DNA of 64,000 nucleotides from Deltaproteobacteria bacterium CG11_big_fil_rev_8_21_14_0_20_47_16. GTDB taxonomy: Bacteria; UBA10199; GCA-002796325; 1-14-0-20-47-16. A program made the translations under genes and the position numbers. This document shows, in pieces, positions 29,063 through 38,130 of the stretch (position 1 is its first letter; each line of letters begins with the position of its first letter). Location of the stretch: assembly GCA_002796325.1 (NCBI GenBank), contig PCXA01000007.1, forward strand, positions 62,001-126,000, written 5' to 3'. The notes under the pieces were generated by a model. The model searched no databases and was not told where the DNA came from. It was given only the letters and a program-made list of their open reading frames with translations.

Positions 29063-29103
29063 AATAGAAACTATTGAAGTTACAATATACAGTGAGGGTT
29101 TTT

Positions 29104-31752
29104 ATGATGAATAAATACAAATCAAACTACATTCTGGTAGCCCTGTTGGGAATGCTTAGCCTGACGGGCTGTCTCTCCGACGGAAGTCTCGGCGGCCATG
29201 ACTCAGAGAAGATTTTGCCAAGTGAAAGCTCGACGAAAATCATCTCTTTCAAGGTGCGTCCTGCTTCTGCTCAAAAATCAGAGGCCAAGAGCAAAATCGA
29301 AATTGATCAGGGTGATAGTGTCATTATCTCTTGGGAAGTTTTGGGTGCTAAGTCAGTTTCTATTCAGAATGATACATTCGTTGATACATTCAAGTCCAAA
29401 GTACTTGGTTTATCAGGTGAGCAACAGGTAGATCATATTACAAAAGACGAAACGTTTCAGCTAATTGCCCAAGGTGGTTTGGATGGTGAAGAAGCCAAGG
29501 GGTCAGTGACTGTTACGGTCCGTCAGTCTGCACCTGCAACAATTACCAGCTTTTCAGCAACTCCAGATACAATTCGCTCTGGTGCAACGTCAGATTTATG
29601 CTTCCAACTTTCAGATAAAAGCGCCAAGGCCAAGATTACAGCTGGTGATAATGTAGTTTGGTCAAGTGATACTGCAGAAGCCACAGATGATGGTTCTGAT
29701 GGTACGGAAATTACTGATGATACAGTGATTCAAGATCCATACTCACTAGATAGTCTTTCAACTCAAAAATCATTGTTCTTTGCTAAAGTGGCAACACCAG
29801 CTGCTCCTCAAGATCCATATGCAGGGTCAGGTGGAGAAGAAACTACAGAAGACGATACAAGCGATGAACCAACTTGCGTCACGGTATCACCCACAGAAAC
29901 AACGAAATACGTTCTTACAGTTGTGAATGCAGATGGTTCAGATGGCGACAGCAAAGATGCAACGGTAACCGTTACCGCATCAGAATTGTCGATTGTATTT
30001 ACTGCTCAACCTACACAATTGAGTTCAGAGGGTGGTGATGTAGTTCTGAACTGGACCGTAACTCCAGCAGATGCTCAGGTGAACATTGAACCTGCTGGGG
30101 CATCCAATGAAGCTAGCAGTGGTGCAAGAACGGTTAAAGTTAGTACCACAACCACATTTACATTAACAGCAACCACCAAAGATGGTCAGAGTAAAACTGT
30201 TGAAGCCACAGTGGTCGTTGGTGGTGGAACAGGTGGTATAAATTTGCGCCTAACCGCATCGTCGCAGTCTGTGTTTGCCGGTGAATCGGTTGACCTTGCT
30301 GTAACTGGTGATGCTGTTCCAAGTTCTGTGACGCTTCTTGATCCTGCTGGAAACGCCACTGAAACCAATGTTGCTGATGGCAAGATCACCATTGCGAAAC
30401 CAGTGAGTGGTTCTTACACCGTGGAATCCAATGGGTCGCGCTCTAACTCTGTTTCATTGGAAGTACGCGCTCTTAAACAGCGTTCTACAAAGGGTGTGTA
30501 TGGCGTTGCATCTTCTGATACCCAAAGAATTATTGCGGGTTCTGATACTGGTGATGTTGCAACTGAAAGTGTAGCGGGTAAGAATGTTGATGTTCTAAAT
30601 ATGCAGTTTTCTCAATTGTCAGGGGATGCGATGTTAGATGTGAAGTTTGATGCCGCAGCTCCGTTGTCGGATCGAATTAATAAAGATATTAAAAAGACAA
30701 AACTGAGTTTCTTTGCACCCTATACAATTCGTGTTGTGTTAGTAGATGCTTCCAATCCAAACCGGTTATATGCTGGTGCAACAGGTGCGCTCTTGATTTC
30801 TGAGGATTCTGGTACAAGTTGGAATCTCGTAGATCCATTAATGATATTTGATAATGCGCATAATTTTACCAGTAGGGATGAAGAGCATAAGGGATGTGAT
30901 GGTTCCACACAAAAGGGAATCAAATATTCTAAAGCGAATGGTGCATGGGTAGGTATGATTCAGATTTGTGATATAGTTGCGGATGGTAAATCAGTTGTTT
31001 TAGCGACAGATCAAGGCACATATCATATTAACAACATTGATGCACGCCTTGATGCCGCCACGCGCAAAGCAAATCCATGGAAGCAGGGCATTGTGGGTAA
31101 AGTTGTAAACGCTTTGGCATCTATTAAAACCGGTGACCAAACTATCTTGATTGCTGCTGCAAGTGACGGTGTTTATGTCAACGATCAAGCAGGTGATCCC
31201 AAGGCCTGGCAACAATTGGACAAAGAAAACCTCTCTGGTGCTGTGAATGCAATTGCTGTGAGCGGTGGTACACTCTTTGCCGGCACTGATGGTGGTCTCT
31301 TCAAACATGAAGGATTGGATGCATCTGGTAAGTGGGAAGCTGTAGCAACGCCTGCCCCTGCCGATGGTGCCATGTCAATCAAGGCCCTGGCGGTTGATGC
31401 TGCTAACAAGTCCACACTTTATGTGGGTACTCAGGAAGGCTTATTTGTTGCCCGCAGCTGTGGCAAGAGCTTCACAGTGGTGCCTGCCGATTTGGGCGAC
31501 GTGCGTAACATTGCCGTGGCCAGCGATGGTAGCCAATCCACAGTCGCTGTGGCAACGAGCAAAGGTCTCTTTACCTCGACAGGTCTTGCTGTTTCGGGTG
31601 ATGCGTGCAGCGCTGTTCCAGCACCAACCCCAAAGCCAGCGACAACACCAGACCCAGCTAATACACCCACAACAGATAAACCAACTGTGACGGTTACAAC
31701 ACCAACAGCCCAACCGATTAACGCGGGCCCAGGAACCGTAACACCACAGTAA
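29104..31752 (+). CDS. Lipoprotein with Ig-like repeats and BNR/YCF48-like propeller repeats
   Basis: MMNKYKSNYILVALLGMLSLTGCLSDGS lipobox; LYAGATGALLISEDSGTSWNLV and LYVGTQEGLFVARSCGKSFTVV repeats; no terminator between it and the preceding gene. Confidence 0.75.
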   Translation: MMNKYKSNYILVALLGMLSLTGCLSDGSLGGHDSEKILPSESSTKIISFKVRPASAQKSEAKSKIEIDQGDSVIISWEVLGAKSVSIQNDTFVDTFKSKVLGLSGEQQVDHITKDETFQLIAQGGLDGEEAKGSVTVTVRQSAPATITSFSATPDTIRSGATSDLCFQLSDKSAKAKITAGDNVVWSSDTAEATDDGSDGTEITDDTVIQDPYSLDSLSTQKSLFFAKVATPAAPQDPYAGSGGEETTEDDTSDEPTCVTVSPTETTKYVLTVVNADGSDGDSKDATVTVTASELSIVFTAQPTQLSSEGGDVVLNWTVTPADAQVNIEPAGASNEASSGARTVKVSTTTTFTLTATTKDGQSKTVEATVVVGGGTGGINLRLTASSQSVFAGESVDLAVTGDAVPSSVTLLDPAGNATETNVADGKITIAKPVSGSYTVESNGSRSNSVSLEVRALKQRSTKGVYGVASSDTQRIIAGSDTGDVATESVAGKNVDVLNMQFSQLSGDAMLDVKFDAAAPLSDRINKDIKKTKLSFFAPYTIRVVLVDASNPNRLYAGATGALLISEDSGTSWNLVDPLMIFDNAHNFTSRDEEHKGCDGSTQKGIKYSKANGAWVGMIQICDIVADGKSVVLATDQGTYHINNIDARLDAATRKANPWKQGIVGKVVNALASIKTGDQTILIAAASDGVYVNDQAGDPKAWQQLDKENLSGAVNAIAVSGGTLFAGTDGGLFKHEGLDASGKWEAVATPAPADGAMSIKALAVDAANKSTLYVGTQEGLFVARSCGKSFTVVPADLGDVRNIAVASDGSQSTVAVATSKGLFTSTGLAVSGDACSAVPAPTPKPATTPDPANTPTTDKPTVTVTTPTAQPINAGPGTVTPQ

Positions 31753-31770
31753 TAATTTTTGACAAGATCA

Positions 31771-31802
31771 AGCCGCCCCGGGTTACCGAGGCGGCTTTTT
31801 TT
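31771..31802 (+). terminator. Rho-independent terminator T1
   Basis: AGCCGCCCCGGGTTACCGAGGCGGCT followed by T-run. Confidence 0.9.
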
Positions 31803-31837
31803 GTATCTAAATTTTTGAAAATTTATGTGAAATTTAA

Positions 31838-31864
31838 GCAACATTTTAAAGTTTGGGCCGATAC
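31838..31864 (+). promoter_or_regulatory. Sigma-28 (FliA)-like promoter GCAACATT-N11-GCCGATAC
   Basis: Same motif and spacing as 26406-26432; flanking AGTTTGGGCCGATACYCTAAAYAGAACGGGG shared. Confidence 0.7.
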
Positions 31865-31896
31865 TCTAAATAGAACGGGGAAAAGGAGGCTGTGTT

Positions 31897-34359
31897 ATGG
31901 CAAAAGTGTCTGGTGTATTTGGTCCAAGTATTCCGTTACAGCAGGCTGCAGGGACACCTCCAGCAGCTACTCCATCTGCAGCACGGTCTGCAGACTTCAA
32001 TGCGCAAACCAAATTGGTAGCTGATGTGCGTCATTTGGCAGAAGATGCAGACAAGCGCTTTGCAAAGGACTTTCCGCAAGAAATAGATAAACGAGTTAAG
32101 ATGGGTCGCCGATATCAAACTATAAAGACATCTATTAACATGACTTGGCGGGCCAAGTTTACCGGTCTCATGAGTGCCATTGTAGAATCGGAGCGAGATT
32201 CTAGCCTTCGTTTAGAGCTTCGCACAAGGGAAGGCCGTCAGTTACTCAATTCCTTGAAAGAAAACCCCAGTCAACGGATTGAAGATGCTGTGGCAACATA
32301 TAATTTGGGTGAGTCTCAAGTTAAAGCTATCCGCGACAAGTTGTCCCAATGGCTTGTGGATCAAGATGAAAAAATGTTCAAGGCCTCGGTAGGCGGCTTG
32401 TTGAATCGCATAGTTCGTGGTGATGCGATTGCATCTTCAGAACTTTTGGCACTACTCACATATCGAACTGGAAATACACCGCAAGAGGCTTTTAAATATT
32501 GGCTTGCAGCAGTTGCGGCAGTGATCCCAGATCCAGCCCAGCGTACTGCTGCCACTATGGATGAACAATCGTCCAAGCTTGGCGAGTATCTTTATAATAA
32601 TGAAGGTTCTACTCGAAGGCATATTCCGGTTCCAGTTGATACTCCAGTTTCAGCATCCACTAGAGTGGCTGGTTCAACACCAGATGAAGTTAGAGAGCTT
32701 GAAATCAAGCACGCAATGGGTCGTGTGGCAGCTATTGCTAAACTAAAAACAGCTAGCCTAACAATACATGATGTTCCCAAGTCAGTGATTGATGCTGTCG
32801 ATGCAGAGGAAACTGCACGTTTACAACTCAAGAAATCGGAGCAGGATGTTGCTGCTGTAGGTTCTGATGCGGCTAAAAAATCTGCAGCAGAAGCGGCGTT
32901 GGAAAATTCTAAAGTATCTTATGATAATAAAAAGAAGGCCACCGACAAGGCTGTTTCTGATTGGCTCAAATCCGCACAGGATGTCTTGAATAAAGCAGTC
33001 GCAGAATTAACAGAGGCCAATGCGGCGACAGGTCTTTCGCTTGCCAATAAACAGGCTAAGATCAATGCTGCACAAGTCGCTGTTGATAGGGCATCGGCTT
33101 TGGTTGTGCATATTCAATCACTGTCCCCACAAGCGACTGTTAATACAGTGGTTGCATTTCCAATGTATATGGCTGTTAAGGTTGTTGAGCAGGAGCAAGC
33201 TGCCCTTGCCGCTGCAGAGAAAGCAAAATCGGTTGCAGTGTGGAAGGAGGGGATCGATAAAATTGTTGAAAAAGATGGAATGGCGGCAAAATTTACGAAC
33301 AAAGTTTATGCCGGAAAGGCAACTGCGGGCGATACATTTGACTCGGGCCTATTTCGAGAAAAGGGAAGCTTGGAATTATCCGTACCAATAAAATATGGAG
33401 AAGTTGGTATTGAAACAGAGATGGATATCAATAGTGCTTCGCTTAAACCTGGCCAGGGTTCCAGCCGCCAAGATCTTTTCGGATCAGGAATGGGTACAAA
33501 AGTTGCCGGTGGGAACCTTGCCGTTGACTATGTCAGTCTGTTTGCCCGGTTACTTGATAAGCGACTTACCTTGAAGGCTGGACTAAATGAAATTTGGACG
33601 GATCCATATGGCCCATTGCTTACAAGCCTAGGTAAAACTGCACTGCCAGCGGCAATCAATAGCAATTTGGGTGGATATGGTGAATTGAAGCTGGGTGGAA
33701 CGGGTTTTATAAATTTTGTTACACAATTGGCTATAGGGCGCCCTATTGCATCAGCGAGTTTAACCGGTAATAATAAATTCGAATATCTTACGGGTGATGA
33801 TGAGAAACCAGCATTTCAAGTGGATGGCGCCGCAACTCTTTCATTTGGTGCACCGATTGATGGTGGTAAAAGGAAATCCACACTGTCTCTGACGGCCCAT
33901 GTTGTTGATACCATGAAAGATGATCAATCCAATTGGGATCTGATGTTAAATGTTGCTGGTCGAGCATTTTATAAGAAATGGCAATTTGGATTTAACTGGC
34001 GACCGATAAATAATATGACCCATATCGCTCCATACCAATCAGATGTCTCTCATTGGGCTTTAATTGGGCAAGTTGGTTACGATGTTTCAAGTCGTCTGGT
34101 TTTGAGCGTGTCGGCCAGTCACTCAACGGCTCAGACTGTGCGCGAACTCCAAGTAGTAGGTGACGGATCTCCCGCAACAGGTGTTCCAGAACAATCCATT
34201 ACAATAACGGACCTTACAGACTATGGTATTGCAGCCAATTTTAAGCTTAATAAGTATAACTCCATTTTGGCACGAGTTGCTCGGATCTCTGTGCCAGAGG
34301 GAGATGGTTTCTATTATGGATTGATTTATACCCTTACAAACAAGTCTGACGATGAGTAA
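31897..34359 (+). CDS. Large orphan protein, paralog 2: no signal peptide, coiled-coil middle, beta-rich C-terminus
   Basis: MAKVSGVFGPSIPLQQAAGTPPAATPS...; collinear with 26531-29062 including MTWRAKF, KENPSxxxEDAV, AAVAAVIPDPAQRTAA blocks. Confidence 0.85.
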   Translation: MAKVSGVFGPSIPLQQAAGTPPAATPSAARSADFNAQTKLVADVRHLAEDADKRFAKDFPQEIDKRVKMGRRYQTIKTSINMTWRAKFTGLMSAIVESERDSSLRLELRTREGRQLLNSLKENPSQRIEDAVATYNLGESQVKAIRDKLSQWLVDQDEKMFKASVGGLLNRIVRGDAIASSELLALLTYRTGNTPQEAFKYWLAAVAAVIPDPAQRTAATMDEQSSKLGEYLYNNEGSTRRHIPVPVDTPVSASTRVAGSTPDEVRELEIKHAMGRVAAIAKLKTASLTIHDVPKSVIDAVDAEETARLQLKKSEQDVAAVGSDAAKKSAAEAALENSKVSYDNKKKATDKAVSDWLKSAQDVLNKAVAELTEANAATGLSLANKQAKINAAQVAVDRASALVVHIQSLSPQATVNTVVAFPMYMAVKVVEQEQAALAAAEKAKSVAVWKEGIDKIVEKDGMAAKFTNKVYAGKATAGDTFDSGLFREKGSLELSVPIKYGEVGIETEMDINSASLKPGQGSSRQDLFGSGMGTKVAGGNLAVDYVSLFARLLDKRLTLKAGLNEIWTDPYGPLLTSLGKTALPAAINSNLGGYGELKLGGTGFINFVTQLAIGRPIASASLTGNNKFEYLTGDDEKPAFQVDGAATLSFGAPIDGGKRKSTLSLTAHVVDTMKDDQSNWDLMLNVAGRAFYKKWQFGFNWRPINNMTHIAPYQSDVSHWALIGQVGYDVSSRLVLSVSASHSTAQTVRELQVVGDGSPATGVPEQSITITDLTDYGIAANFKLNKYNSILARVARISVPEGDGFYYGLIYTLTNKSDDE

Positions 34360-34380
34360 TAGGATTTTGACAAGATCAAA

Positions 34381-34411
34381 CCGCCCTGCTATCCAGCCGG
34401 GCGGCTTTTTT
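34381..34411 (+). terminator. Rho-independent terminator T2
   Basis: CCGCCCTGCTATCCAGCCGGGCGGC followed by T-run. Confidence 0.9.
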
Positions 34412-34473
34412 GTGCTTATAATTTAACTGGTTAACATAATGTGACGTTTTTGAAAATTTTATGTGAAATCTTA

Positions 34474-34500
34474 GCAACTTTTATTATCGGCTGCCGATGA
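34474..34500 (+). promoter_or_regulatory. Sigma-28 (FliA)-like promoter GCAACTTT-N11-GCCGATGA
   Basis: Third copy of motif with 11-nt spacer; upstream TTTTTGAAAATTTTATGTGAAAT shared with the region upstream of 31838. Confidence 0.65.
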
Positions 34501-34576
34501 CATATACAGAAGCTGTTGTGGTATTGAGAATTGTCTCATATATCCATCACAAGACTAGACAACATAAGGAGAGTAT

Positions 34577-35497
34577 ATGGCAAACGTTAGCTGGAATAAA
34601 TTGTTGGGGAGCTTGAATAATGTATTGGAATTAGTTCCTGCCTATAAGGTTGATGGGAAGACTGTAGCTACACTTAAGGATTTATTTTCAAAAGCAAACA
34701 TACCACAATCCATTGATGTGAATGTTGTAGAGCTAACTTCTTCTTCTGGTGGAAAAACAAGAGAATTAATTTTTAATGTTGGTGGTGCTGACAACTCTTT
34801 GTTCAGGCTTGCAGAGAATGGAAGTGTATACCGTGGTATTACTTCAAGAAAGCCAGCGCTGGTATTGTCAACCGTAGCCACTGAAATGATTTTTATGGGA
34901 GTTGGTCATCCATTTGCATCACAATTGTCTCCAATTCAACGAGGCGCGGAACTCTTGTATGCATGCTATTTGCAGTCAGGTCAGGATTGTAGTGCACAAA
35001 AATCTAATTTGTTAAAATTGGTTTCTCCACCTGTACCTGCTGTTGGTAATAAAGCTGCTTCCAATACCCCTCCAACGTTTCCTCATACAAAAGAAGGAAT
35101 GTTTGCTGCGGCGCAATATATTTGGAATAAAGTAGATAGTTTTATTGAAGTTGCAGACAAAGCAGATTCAAGTGATAGTGACTCAGATGTATTGAAAGCT
35201 ATCTTAAAAAAATATGCCGCAGCCAGGCCACTATTAAAACCTACAACTGAAGAAAGTGCCCTTGAATTGTTGAACTTTGCCCAGCGGATGCTGGCAGAAT
35301 TTGAAGGAAGCTCCCATTTAGAGGCATTTGTGGTTGAAGAGGGAAAGTGTGAATCGATTAGGAGTGCCTATCATCGGGAAGATAATGGATCTGCCATGTG
35401 TACAATAGTGGATACTACATGGATATGTAGCTTAGGCGTTTATTCTTTTAAACACGTCACATCGAATACGTCCAGTTGTCAGTCCTATGATAAGTAG
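34577..35497 (+). CDS. Orphan protein, 306 aa, no signal peptide, N-terminal MANVSW
   Basis: RBS AAGGAG upstream; flanked by promoter motif and terminator T3; no family recognised. Confidence 0.75.
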   Translation: MANVSWNKLLGSLNNVLELVPAYKVDGKTVATLKDLFSKANIPQSIDVNVVELTSSSGGKTRELIFNVGGADNSLFRLAENGSVYRGITSRKPALVLSTVATEMIFMGVGHPFASQLSPIQRGAELLYACYLQSGQDCSAQKSNLLKLVSPPVPAVGNKAASNTPPTFPHTKEGMFAAAQYIWNKVDSFIEVADKADSSDSDSDVLKAILKKYAAARPLLKPTTEESALELLNFAQRMLAEFEGSSHLEAFVVEEGKCESIRSAYHREDNGSAMCTIVDTTWICSLGVYSFKHVTSNTSSCQSYDK

Positions 35498-35509
35498 TGT
35501 TGTGATTAG

Positions 35510-35541
35510 GCCGCCCTGCTATCCAGCTGGGCGGCTTTTTT
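35510..35541 (+). terminator. Rho-independent terminator T3 (near copy of T2)
   Basis: GCCGCCCTGCTATCCAGCTGGGCGGC followed by T-run; loop/stem nearly identical to T2. Confidence 0.9.
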
Positions 35542-35592
35542 GTATCTCAATTTATCTTCCCTTTGGAAGAGAAGCGGTGAGGAGTAAATAAA

Positions 35593-37326
35593 ATGACCAC
35601 ATGCAAAATTAATTTCTTTGGTGAATCTAAGGCCCTTGCAGAAGGCATATATGCTGATCTGCAAAAGCAGGGCGTTCGGTGCAAAGAGTTAGATGGTGGC
35701 TATCAGGTTACCAACTATGCCGGCATTCACTGTTCTGACAAATCTGCAAAGTCGTGCATGAAGGGTGTAGGTGATGGTGTTGTCGAAGCTGAAGAAGTGC
35801 TGGAATATGCGTTTAACAATTACGAAAAGTACCGCGAAATTTTAGAGGGGCGGTTGGGTACTAAACTCCCGTGGCTTTTGGACGACTTTGATCCCAAAAC
35901 TGATTTCGATGCTAAAATTCGTGCGCAAGTACAAAGCGCTATTATTGAGGTGAAGCGTATTCTTGGAGCAAAGGGCTTGAAAGAAGGTACACCAGAATAC
36001 CAAGAGAAGCTTGCGGTGGGGTTGCTTTGGTTTGTGGCATTTCCGAAAGCAGGAAAAATGGTTATTGTTAAAACCCTGTCAATTGTTCAACAAAGAATGA
36101 TGTCGGATGGTTTTGGAGAACTTTTTCAATATCTAATCAAGAATGGAGGGATGCGTTTAGATACTGACTATTCTGCAGAGCGGACTGTGCTTGACGCACA
36201 GAACAATGATAAAGGTAAGTGTACAGAAATGTCCAAAACGCTTTTTGCTGTTTTAAAAATGGCAGGAATAAGTTCATTTTTTATTCAAGAAGACATTAGG
36301 AAAGAGCGTCATTTGGATGCTTTTGTTAAAGAAATGGTTAGCAATTATCCAAGTTATATGGGCCATGCGTGCATCGGTATACCAGTTTTGGGAAAAATGA
36401 GAATTTTGGACCCATCACTTATTTCATCTAACGCTCACTACGATCACTATAACCCCATGACTCCTCGGCAATTTATGGGAACAATCTATTTTGATTATGG
36501 TGTTTACTACTCTCAAGAGGGAAAGTTTCAAGAATCTATTGCGGAGTATATTAAGGCGCTGCAATTTGATCATTATGCAATCGATATTATTGTTAATAGA
36601 GGGGTAATTTGGCAAAAAATGGGGGATATAGAAAAGGCAATCGCGGACTATAAACGGGCTCTGGAAATTAATCCTCAATACGTCGTTGCGTACCATAATT
36701 TGGCGACCTTGTTTGCAGAAAAAGGGGATCTGGATAGCGCTTTGGAAAATTGTCAAAAGGCTGTTCATTTTGACAGTGGATCAGCTGATGTCCATTTAAC
36801 ATGTGGGAATATTTGGAGCGATAAGGGTGATTGGAAGAAGGCTATTGAATTTTATGATACAGCTATAAAAATTGAAAAGAAGCACGTTATGGCCCATTTA
36901 TATAGAGCAATATATAGGTGTGCTATGGGAAATTTTGTTGGTTCTATAGTTGATTTATCACAGGTGTTGACTCTAACAGGAATGGATCCAGACATGCTCA
37001 TTCAAAGAATGTCCAGAGAGCTTTCTGTTGCATTTAAAAATTCAAAGAATCAAAAGACAATGGATATCTTCAAAAAAGATTCTGGTGCGGAGGAAGTGGT
37101 ATTCAAAACAGAAATTCTTGTTAGCTATGCTTTGTGGTTAAGTAATAAAAAGTGGCTAGCAGGTATGCAGTTCGACGCCGCAATTAATATGCATTTGACC
37201 TTTCACGGAAAACCATCAAAAGAAACTCAAAAGACTCTGAGAAGAATGTTGTCGATAATGCCGGCTGATATGAAAAAGGAAAAAGGTGTTAGAGAGAGCC
37301 TTAAAATGTTTAGAGGAAATTTGTAG
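35593..37326 (+). CDS. TPR-repeat protein with transglutaminase-like protease/peptidase-like domain
   Basis: Candidate Cys-His-Asp: KCTEMSKTLFAVLKMAG, GHACIGIPV, MRILDPS; TPRs such as AIADYKRALEINPQYVVAYHNLATLFAEKGDLDSALENCQKAV. Confidence 0.75.
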   Translation: MTTCKINFFGESKALAEGIYADLQKQGVRCKELDGGYQVTNYAGIHCSDKSAKSCMKGVGDGVVEAEEVLEYAFNNYEKYREILEGRLGTKLPWLLDDFDPKTDFDAKIRAQVQSAIIEVKRILGAKGLKEGTPEYQEKLAVGLLWFVAFPKAGKMVIVKTLSIVQQRMMSDGFGELFQYLIKNGGMRLDTDYSAERTVLDAQNNDKGKCTEMSKTLFAVLKMAGISSFFIQEDIRKERHLDAFVKEMVSNYPSYMGHACIGIPVLGKMRILDPSLISSNAHYDHYNPMTPRQFMGTIYFDYGVYYSQEGKFQESIAEYIKALQFDHYAIDIIVNRGVIWQKMGDIEKAIADYKRALEINPQYVVAYHNLATLFAEKGDLDSALENCQKAVHFDSGSADVHLTCGNIWSDKGDWKKAIEFYDTAIKIEKKHVMAHLYRAIYRCAMGNFVGSIVDLSQVLTLTGMDPDMLIQRMSRELSVAFKNSKNQKTMDIFKKDSGAEEVVFKTEILVSYALWLSNKKWLAGMQFDAAINMHLTFHGKPSKETQKTLRRMLSIMPADMKKEKGVRESLKMFRGNL

Positions 37327-37389
37327 ATCAAAGATAAATTATTGATGGGCGAAGTTTGTTAATGCAAGTGTTGCAAGGGAGAAATTGAT

Positions 37390-38028
37390 ATGGCTTCGGT
37401 AAATAGTTGTAATGACGGTATGAGCTATGAAAGTTGTGTAATGTGTGTTGCAAAAATGAGCGCCGAAGATTTGAGTGTGTTGCAGAAGGATAAAGATTTT
37501 ACTGTGAGGAAATACTGTTTACCTAAAAGAGCGAGTTGGGCACCATATTTTACATTTGAAGGTACTGGTAAATATAGTTTTCTTCTCGGGAAGCTTGGGG
37601 TGGGATGGCGCTTTCAGAATTTATATGCAGCTCTCTTTGGTTCTGTGGCAGGTACTAACGAAGACAGATATAGCCATACCTATCAGCCAAAATGTTTGGG
37701 TTTAATTCGGTGTCCTGAGACAACTGATTCTACAGAAGCTGTTTTTGCAGGTGGTTTAGTTTCATGGGATTTTAGGGGTATTGACTCATTATTTTCTCTT
37801 GGACTAAGCGGAATGATGGGTCGTTTGTATTTGGTAGAAGGTGATAATTATGACAGGAAAACTTCAGGCTTATTTCAATCGACAGCCGCACTTTTAACTC
37901 CGATCAAATTCACGGATAAGGGCTCAATTTTAACTTATGTCGGTCTACAGGTATCGATAGGGGTTTTTTGTAACTTTACGGATGGTAGCTGCTACAGCAG
38001 TCACGGCTTTGGATTTATAGCCAAATAA
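37390..38028 (+). CDS. Orphan protein, 212 aa, Cys-containing N-terminus, beta-rich C-terminus
   Basis: Intact ORF with RBS-like AAGGGAG; no family recognised. Confidence 0.65.
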   Translation: MASVNSCNDGMSYESCVMCVAKMSAEDLSVLQKDKDFTVRKYCLPKRASWAPYFTFEGTGKYSFLLGKLGVGWRFQNLYAALFGSVAGTNEDRYSHTYQPKCLGLIRCPETTDSTEAVFAGGLVSWDFRGIDSLFSLGLSGMMGRLYLVEGDNYDRKTSGLFQSTAALLTPIKFTDKGSILTYVGLQVSIGVFCNFTDGSCYSSHGFGFIAK

Positions 38029-38130
38029 TTCATGCCCCCAAAGTCCACCCGTTATAGGCATTTGTCAAGTTTGCTATCTTCAATCATTTTCCTAGAATTT
38101 TTAAGACAGGGCAGGTAGGAAGCCTGCCAC

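Noticed and set aside
31431-31844. 137-aa minus-strand ORF over the lipoprotein 3' end and T1
   Set aside because: Antisense to supported CDS and spans a plus-strand terminator; low-complexity
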